Of a DNA stretch of 64,000 nucleotides, positions 59,091-64,000 are shown piece after piece. Under the pieces are notes generated by a model. The model did no database searches. It worked only from the letters and a program-made list of their open reading frames with translations, and was not told the origin of the DNA. The stretch comes from Clostridiales bacterium (lineage in GTDB: Bacteria > Bacillota > Clostridia > Oscillospirales > Oscillospiraceae). Position 1 is the stretch's first letter. Each line of letters begins with the position of its first letter. The translations under genes were made by a program, and so were the position numbers. The stretch spans positions 1 to 64,000 of the forward strand of contig JAJQBR010000075.1 in assembly GCA_021203185.1 (NCBI GenBank). The letters are read 5' to 3'.

Positions 59091-59145
59091 AGATGAATCC
59101 CTCTTAATGAATGTTTATGGTGAATGGTCGGAAAAGTGTTCTGTC

Positions 59146-59970
59146 TCAGTCGCACTCGCCCTCGAACACGGTGACGGCAGGGCCGGTCATAAAGACGCTG
59201 CCGTCGGTGACTTCAATTTCCAAATCGCCGCCCCGCAGGTGGACGGTAACGTGGTCGTCGGTCAGGCCGTTCTGGCCGCAGGCCACCGCCGTGGCGCAGG
59301 CCCCGGTTCCGCAGGCCCAGGTCTCCCCTGCGCCCCGCTCCCAGACCCGCATCTGGACGTTCTGCCGGTCCATGACCCGGACGAACTCGGTATTCACCCG
59401 ATCGGGGAACATAGGGTGGTTCTCGAACTGGGGGCCGATTTTGTCGATGTCCAGCCCGTCCACGTCGTCGCACCAAACCACGGCGTGGGGGTTGCCCATG
59501 GAGACGCATGTCATGGTCCAATCCTGTCCAGCCACGTTCACCGGCTGCCCGATCACGGTGTCGCCCAGACCGGTAACAGGGATGTCCGTCGCCGCCAGAC
59601 CGGGCGCGCCCATGTCCACCCGCACCTTGGAGACCTTGCCGTTCTCCACGGTCAGGTTAAGGTATTTCATCCCGGCGTTGGTCTCCACCGCCAGGTGGGT
59701 TTTGTCGGTCAGGCCTTTGTCGTAGCAGAACTTCGCCACACAGCGGATGCCGTTGCCGCACATGGCTCCCTCGCTGCCGTCGGCGTTGTACATCCGCATC
59801 CGGAAGTCCCCCTTGTCGGAGGGGTAAATCAAAATCAGCCCGTCAGAGCCAATGCCGAAGTGCCGGTCGCTGAGCCGGAGGGCCGTGCCGTTGGGGTCGG
59901 CCAGCGGCTTTTGGGTACAGTCCACATAGATATAGTCATTGCCGCAGCCGTGCATTTTTGTAAATTTCAT
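59146..59970 (-). CDS. dapF: Diaminopimelate epimerase
   Basis: MKFTKMHGCGNDYIYVDC; MYNADGSEGAMCGNGIRCVAKF; RGAGETWACGTGACATAVA. Confidence 0.96.
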   Translation of the reverse strand: MKFTKMHGCGNDYIYVDCTQKPLADPNGTALRLSDRHFGIGSDGLILIYPSDKGDFRMRMYNADGSEGAMCGNGIRCVAKFCYDKGLTDKTHLAVETNAGMKYLNLTVENGKVSKVRVDMGAPGLAATDIPVTGLGDTVIGQPVNVAGQDWTMTCVSMGNPHAVVWCDDVDGLDIDKIGPQFENHPMFPDRVNTEFVRVMDRQNVQMRVWERGAGETWACGTGACATAVACGQNGLTDDHVTVHLRGGDLEIEVTDGSVFMTGPAVTVFEGECD

Positions 59971-60206
59971 TTGTTGTCCCTCCTAAATACGGGCGGTATG
60001 CAGCGGGTAAGGCGCGCATAAAATCCTACTCTTATTATACTGCCAAACGATTTAAAGTAAACTGGCGTTTCCGCTAAAAATTGCGCAAAAACCCCCTCTC
60101 CGCTGGGGAGAACCGGTAAGAAGAAAAGTTTTCCCATCGGCCCCATTTTCGCCAAAGTGTGGTATACTGGAGGTGGGAACAAACCAGCAGGCAGGAGGCG
60201 CGCACT

Positions 60207-60803
60207 ATGGCCAAGAAAAGCAACCGCAACACCCGGCGCAAAATCGTCAGCGCCGCATGGAAGCTCTTTTATGAGCAGGGCTACGACGAGACCACCGTGG
60301 ACGAAATTATCGCCGCCAGCGGCACGTCCAAAGGCTCCTTTTATCACTATTTCAGCGGCAAGGACGGGCTGCTCTCCTCTCTGTCCTCCCTGTTCGACGA
60401 CAAATACGAGGAACTGATGGAGGAGATGGATCCCCGGATGGACAGCTTTGAGAAGCTGCTCTACCTGAACCGAGAACTGTTCGCCCTCATTGAGAGCAGC
60501 ATCTCGGTGGAGCTGATGAGCCGGATGTACGCCACCCAGCTGACCACCTCCGGGGAACGGCACCTGATGGACCAGGGCAGGGTCTATTACAAGTTGCTGC
60601 GGCGCATCGCCGCCGAGGGCCAGACCAGAGGGCAAATCACCGCCGCCCGCTCTCCGGCGGAGGTCAGTCGCATTTACGCCATGTGCGAACGGGCGCTGAT
60701 CTACGATTGGTGCATCCGGGGCGGGGAATACTCCCTTGCGGCCTATGGCCGGGAGATGATGCCCCTGCTGCTGCACCAGCTCCGGGGCGAGGTGTACCGG
60801 TAA
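60207..60803 (+). CDS. TetR/AcrR family transcriptional regulator
   Basis: TRRKIVSAAWKLFYEQGYDETTVDEIIAASGTSKGSFYHYFSGKDGL; ATG 60207 with GGCAGGAGGCG RBS. Track start 60159 overlaps a possible -10 (TATACT). Confidence 0.93.
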   Translation: MAKKSNRNTRRKIVSAAWKLFYEQGYDETTVDEIIAASGTSKGSFYHYFSGKDGLLSSLSSLFDDKYEELMEEMDPRMDSFEKLLYLNRELFALIESSISVELMSRMYATQLTTSGERHLMDQGRVYYKLLRRIAAEGQTRGQITAARSPAEVSRIYAMCERALIYDWCIRGGEYSLAAYGREMMPLLLHQLRGEVYR

Positions 60804-60914
60804 GAGAACGGCCGCTCCAAAAAGTTTTCCTTTTCCCCTATTCTCTATCGAGTAAAATGTACAGTTATTTTCGATTGATATTTCAATAAAAATTTGAATT
60901 ACCATTTAAAAAAG

Positions 60915-60973
60915 TCTGTAGTTCGTTCTGTAATTTGTTCTGTATTGACGTACTCCTCCCAAAGGCGTAAAAT
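60915..60973 (+). promoter_or_regulatory. putP promoter TTGACG-N17-TAAAAT preceded by three TCTGTA repeats at 12-bp period
   Basis: TCTGTA at 60915, 60927, 60939; -35 at 60945-60950; -10 at 60968-60973. Confidence 0.7.
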
Positions 60974-61009
60974 AAAAACAATTTTGGGAGAAAAGAGGAA
61001 TCAATACCT

Positions 61010-62548
61010 ATGTTATCTTCATCCGTCATCTGTATGGTGATCGCTATCGTCTGCTATCTGGCGTTTCTGATTTACCTGGGCTTCCGCTGCGCGGGCGGCA
61101 ACCGCACCGTGGGCGACTACTACTTGGGCGGGCGCAAAATGGGGCCGCTGGTCACCGCCATGAGCGCCGAGGCGTCGGATATGTCCTCCTGGCTGCTGAT
61201 GGGTTTGCCCGGTGTGGCCTACGCCGCCGGTATCTGCGATGTGTTCTGGACCGCTCTGGGCCTGGGTATCGGCACCTATTTCAACTGGCTCATCGTAGCC
61301 AAGCGGCTGCGCCACTACTCCGCCTTGAATGACTCGGTCACCATCCCGGACTTCTTCGAGAACCGGTTCCGGGACAGCAGCCACATCCTGCTGGGGGTCT
61401 CCGCCCTGGTCATCGTGGTGTTTTTCATCCCCTACACCGCCTCCGGCTTCTCCGCCTGCGGCAAGCTGTTCTCCTCTCTGTTCGGCATTGACTACGTGCT
61501 GGCAATGATTCTCTCCGCCATTGTCATCATCGCCTATACCGCCGCCGGCGGCTTCCGGGCGGCTTCCCTGACGGACTTCGTCCAGTCCATTGTTATGACC
61601 GTGGCGCTGATTGCGGTGCTGTGCTTCGGCGTGGCCTGCGCCGGGGGCGTGGGCGAAGTGACCAGCTACGCCGGTTCTCTGCCCGGTTATATCGACCTGC
61701 TCAACACCCATGACTTTACCACCGGCACCGCCTCCTCTTACGGCGGCCTGCTGACCATCGTCTCCACAATGGCCTGGGGCCTGGGCTACTTCGGTATGCC
61801 CCACATCCTGCTCCGGTTTATGGCCATCGAGAACCCGGAGAAAATCAAGCTCAGCCGCCGGGTGGGAACCATCTGGGTGTTCATCGCTATGGGCATCGCC
61901 ATTTGCGTGGGTGTGGTGGCCCGCACCCTGACCCACGTGGGTATCCTGGAAGAGCTGGCCGACTCCGAGCGCGCCATCATCGGTATCGCTCAGTACCTCT
62001 CCAGCTTTGGCATTCTGCCCGCTCTGCTGGCTGGTGTGGTGCTGGCGGGCATCCTGGCCTGCACCATGTCCACCTGTGACTCTCAGCTGCTGGCAGCCTC
62101 CTCCTCCATCTCGGAGAACATCATCCACGGCGTGTTCGGCCTGAAGCTCAACGAAAGGCAGACCATGCTGATGGCTCGCGGCACCCTGTTGGTCATCGCG
62201 GTTATCGCGGTCATCTTTGCCCGCGACCCCAACAGTTCCGTGTTCGGCATCGTCTCCTTTGCATGGGCCGGATTCGGAGGCGCCTTCGGCCCGATTATGC
62301 TGTGCGCTCTGTTCTGGAAGCGCTGCAACCGCTGGGGCGCTATGGCCGGTATGGTCGGCGGCGGCGCGATGGTCTTTATCTGGGAGTACCTGGTCAGCCC
62401 CATGGGCGGCGTGTTCGGCATTTATGAGTTGCTGCCGGGCTTCCTGGTGGGTCTGTTGCTATGCTTTGTGGTCTCGCTGGCCACACCGGAGCCTTCCCAG
62501 GAGATTCAGGACGAGTTTGAGAAGGCCAAAGCGATGGACAAGGGCTGA
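61010..62548 (+). CDS. putP: Sodium/proline symporter (SSS family)
   Basis: GDYYLGGRKMGPLVTAMSAEASDMSSWLLMGLPGVAYAAG; LAGVVLAGILACTMSTCDSQLLAASSSISEN. Confidence 0.93.
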   Translation: MLSSSVICMVIAIVCYLAFLIYLGFRCAGGNRTVGDYYLGGRKMGPLVTAMSAEASDMSSWLLMGLPGVAYAAGICDVFWTALGLGIGTYFNWLIVAKRLRHYSALNDSVTIPDFFENRFRDSSHILLGVSALVIVVFFIPYTASGFSACGKLFSSLFGIDYVLAMILSAIVIIAYTAAGGFRAASLTDFVQSIVMTVALIAVLCFGVACAGGVGEVTSYAGSLPGYIDLLNTHDFTTGTASSYGGLLTIVSTMAWGLGYFGMPHILLRFMAIENPEKIKLSRRVGTIWVFIAMGIAICVGVVARTLTHVGILEELADSERAIIGIAQYLSSFGILPALLAGVVLAGILACTMSTCDSQLLAASSSISENIIHGVFGLKLNERQTMLMARGTLLVIAVIAVIFARDPNSSVFGIVSFAWAGFGGAFGPIMLCALFWKRCNRWGAMAGMVGGGAMVFIWEYLVSPMGGVFGIYELLPGFLVGLLLCFVVSLATPEPSQEIQDEFEKAKAMDKG

Positions 62549-62574
62549 GACCGCTCTATTAACGTAAAACCATA

Positions 62575-62619
62575 AAACCCGCCTGAGCATCGGCTTTTCG
62601 CTGCTGTTCAGGCGGGTTT
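62575..62619 (+). terminator. Terminator after putP
   Basis: AAACCCGCCTGA...TCAGGCGGGTTT, 12-bp perfect arms. Confidence 0.8.
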
Positions 62620-62721
62620 CCGTTTGTTTATCGCTCCTTCCTGCAAATGCTGTCAGCTCAAAATTGGCCCATCCACAGCCCTGTGCAGAAGCAGTTTATG
62701 ATATGTATCATCCGTAAACCA

Positions 62722-62754
62722 GCGCGGGAGCGTCTTTTCGGGACGCTCCCGCGC
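62722..62754 (-). terminator. Strong hairpin 3' of the P-type-ATPase-like gene
   Basis: GCGCGGGAGCGTC/GACGCTCCCGCGC, 13-bp stem, about 20 bp past the minus-strand stop; weak T tail. Confidence 0.55.
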
Positions 62755-62775
62755 ACAGGTTCGTATGTAATTGGT

Positions 62776-64000
62776 TCAGAACTGGTCCGCCGCACGGGAA
62801 ATGGCCAGATTTGGCACCGTCCACAGCAACAGGAAAATCAACATGGTCAGCGGCGTCAGCGATGCGAAGGCCAGAGACCAGGTCAGGTAGAAGGCAAGAA
62901 CCAGACCCACCAGCGAGGCCAGCACGGCGATCCAGGCGTTCAGCCGAACCACAGCACACAGCCGCCGTCCGCCCAGCACCGCGTCGGAGTAGGAACCCAT
63001 CCCTTCGCGGGTCAGCAGCGCCCCTAACACCGGATTGTGAGGCTGCCCCGGCTCAGAGAGATCCCACCGCCGCTCAATGGGCGGGAACTCCATTTGGCTC
63101 ACCGGCAGGTCGTAGAGAGTTTGCAGCATACTGGGAATCACGTTAAAGTCCCGGGTGACCAGCACCGGACGCACCCCGCCTTTCACCAGGGCGCGAATCG
63201 CAGCCTTGGAGTAGTGAGACATCTCGTAATCCAGGCTGAAAAAGCCCGCCAGTCTTTTGTTAATGACGCAGTAGACCGTCCGGCGCAGTTTCATGCCGTT
63301 TTCCAGCTTGATGTTCATAACGGTCAGGAACCCGGACGTGCCAATCAACACCTGTTCCCCTCGGATATCCGCCGTCAGGCCCCCCGCCTCGTAGCACTCC
63401 AGGTTGTCCACCCGGCGGTAGAACCCGCCTTGACGGCGCAGTTCGGCGTCGAACAGATGGTAGAGGCCGCTGCCAGCGCTGCGCAGCATGGAGGCGGTGC
63501 AGCCGGTGAGTTTCTCCAGGGAGACGCCTTCGCTGTGCTTGATGGACTTCATGATGACGCTGCCTTCCGGGAATAAATCCTCGTCCTTGACCAGGATGTT
63601 GGCCTTGCCCCGCATGGAGGCCGCGCCGTCCCAGCCCGCCAGCACCGCTCCGGAACGATCCAGCCGACGGGTCAGGCGGAGATAGGGCTGACCAAAGGCC
63701 AGCAGTCCGCTGACCGGCGCCGCCGCCACGAGGATGGTGGACAGGCACCAGGGCAGCAGCGCCGGGCGGCCACAGCCTACTGAGGACACCACCGCGCAGA
63801 CGACAGCGGCCACGATCAGCACAGGGACCCAGGTGCGGTAGATGCGCTGGGCGCCGTCCATGCCCTGAATTTGACTGCCGAAGTCCTCTGCGGTGCCTTC
63901 CTCCCGGTTAAAGGCGCTGATGCCGTCCCACTGGTTTTCATCCAGTGTCACCCGATAGGGTTGGGACGAATTGGATGCCGTCCGGCAGGAGAGGTAGAGG
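62776..64000 (-). CDS. Degenerate P-type-ATPase-like membrane protein (5' end beyond the window)
   Basis: Frame stays open past the track ATG at 63951 to the edge (...LYLSCRTASNSSQPYRVTLDENQW). P-ATPase-like layout: AAPVSGLLAFGQPYLRLTRRLDRSGAVLAGWDGAASMRGKANILVKDEDLFPEGSV; ADIRGEQVLIGTSGFL; INKRLAGFFSLDYEMSHYSKAAIRALVKGGVRPVLVTRDFN; paired C-terminal TM helices. Confidence 0.6.
   Translation of the reverse strand, partial: LYLSCRTASNSSQPYRVTLDENQWDGISAFNREEGTAEDFGSQIQGMDGAQRIYRTWVPVLIVAAVVCAVVSSVGCGRPALLPWCLSTILVAAAPVSGLLAFGQPYLRLTRRLDRSGAVLAGWDGAASMRGKANILVKDEDLFPEGSVIMKSIKHSEGVSLEKLTGCTASMLRSAGSGLYHLFDAELRRQGGFYRRVDNLECYEAGGLTADIRGEQVLIGTSGFLTVMNIKLENGMKLRRTVYCVINKRLAGFFSLDYEMSHYSKAAIRALVKGGVRPVLVTRDFNVIPSMLQTLYDLPVSQMEFPPIERRWDLSEPGQPHNPVLGALLTREGMGSYSDAVLGGRRLCAVVRLNAWIAVLASLVGLVLAFYLTWSLAFASLTPLTMLIFLLLWTVPNLAISRAADQF

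Noticed and set aside
57630-59096. 488-aa plus ORF opposite murE
   Set aside because: murE motifs on the minus strand are unambiguous.

Overview
GC-rich Firmicutes chromosome segment, probably Clostridia/Oscillospiraceae-like by gene content (inference; no database search possible). Backbone: partial GH79-like glycoside hydrolase (-), PNPOx-family protein (-), mgtE, dnaG-rpoD, then a ~20 kb single-strand block encoding a near-complete anaerobic cobamide pathway plus the tetrapyrrole trunk (cbiD to cobA-hemD). Next come DJ-1/PfpI, mltG, a U32 peptidase, a pantothenate operon (DUF2520/panG-like, panB, panC, panD), a large GT2-like/CDP-glycerol transferase protein, T-box + alaS, HIT, comEC, holA, rnmV-like, a marR + heterodimeric ABC exporter + MATE block, cwlD-like amidase, radA, a Xer-type recombinase, an Amidase_6-like pseudogene (-), arsR (-), fba (-), pfk (+), tRNA-Ser(CGA) (-), a 54-aa membrane sORF coupled to murE (-), dapF (-), tetR, putP, and a truncated P-type-ATPase-like protein (-) whose catalytic motifs are replaced. 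Points most worth follow-up: (1) the degenerate P-type ATPase at the right edge; (2) the translationally coupled cobamide block driven by a promoter with almost no 5' UTR and no B12 riboswitch; (3) two CobU-like proteins with complementary motif loss; (4) three TCTGTA repeats at exact 12-bp spacing abutting the putP -35; (5) the mgtE leader with a 34-aa uORF over mutually exclusive hairpins; (6) a 115-nt leader with two near-perfect hairpins before the CDP-glycerol transferase gene; (7) operator-like palindromes in the marR and ABC promoters. Several ORF-track starts overlap promoters or RBSs and are corrected. No CRISPR array, rRNA, transposase or prophage was seen.
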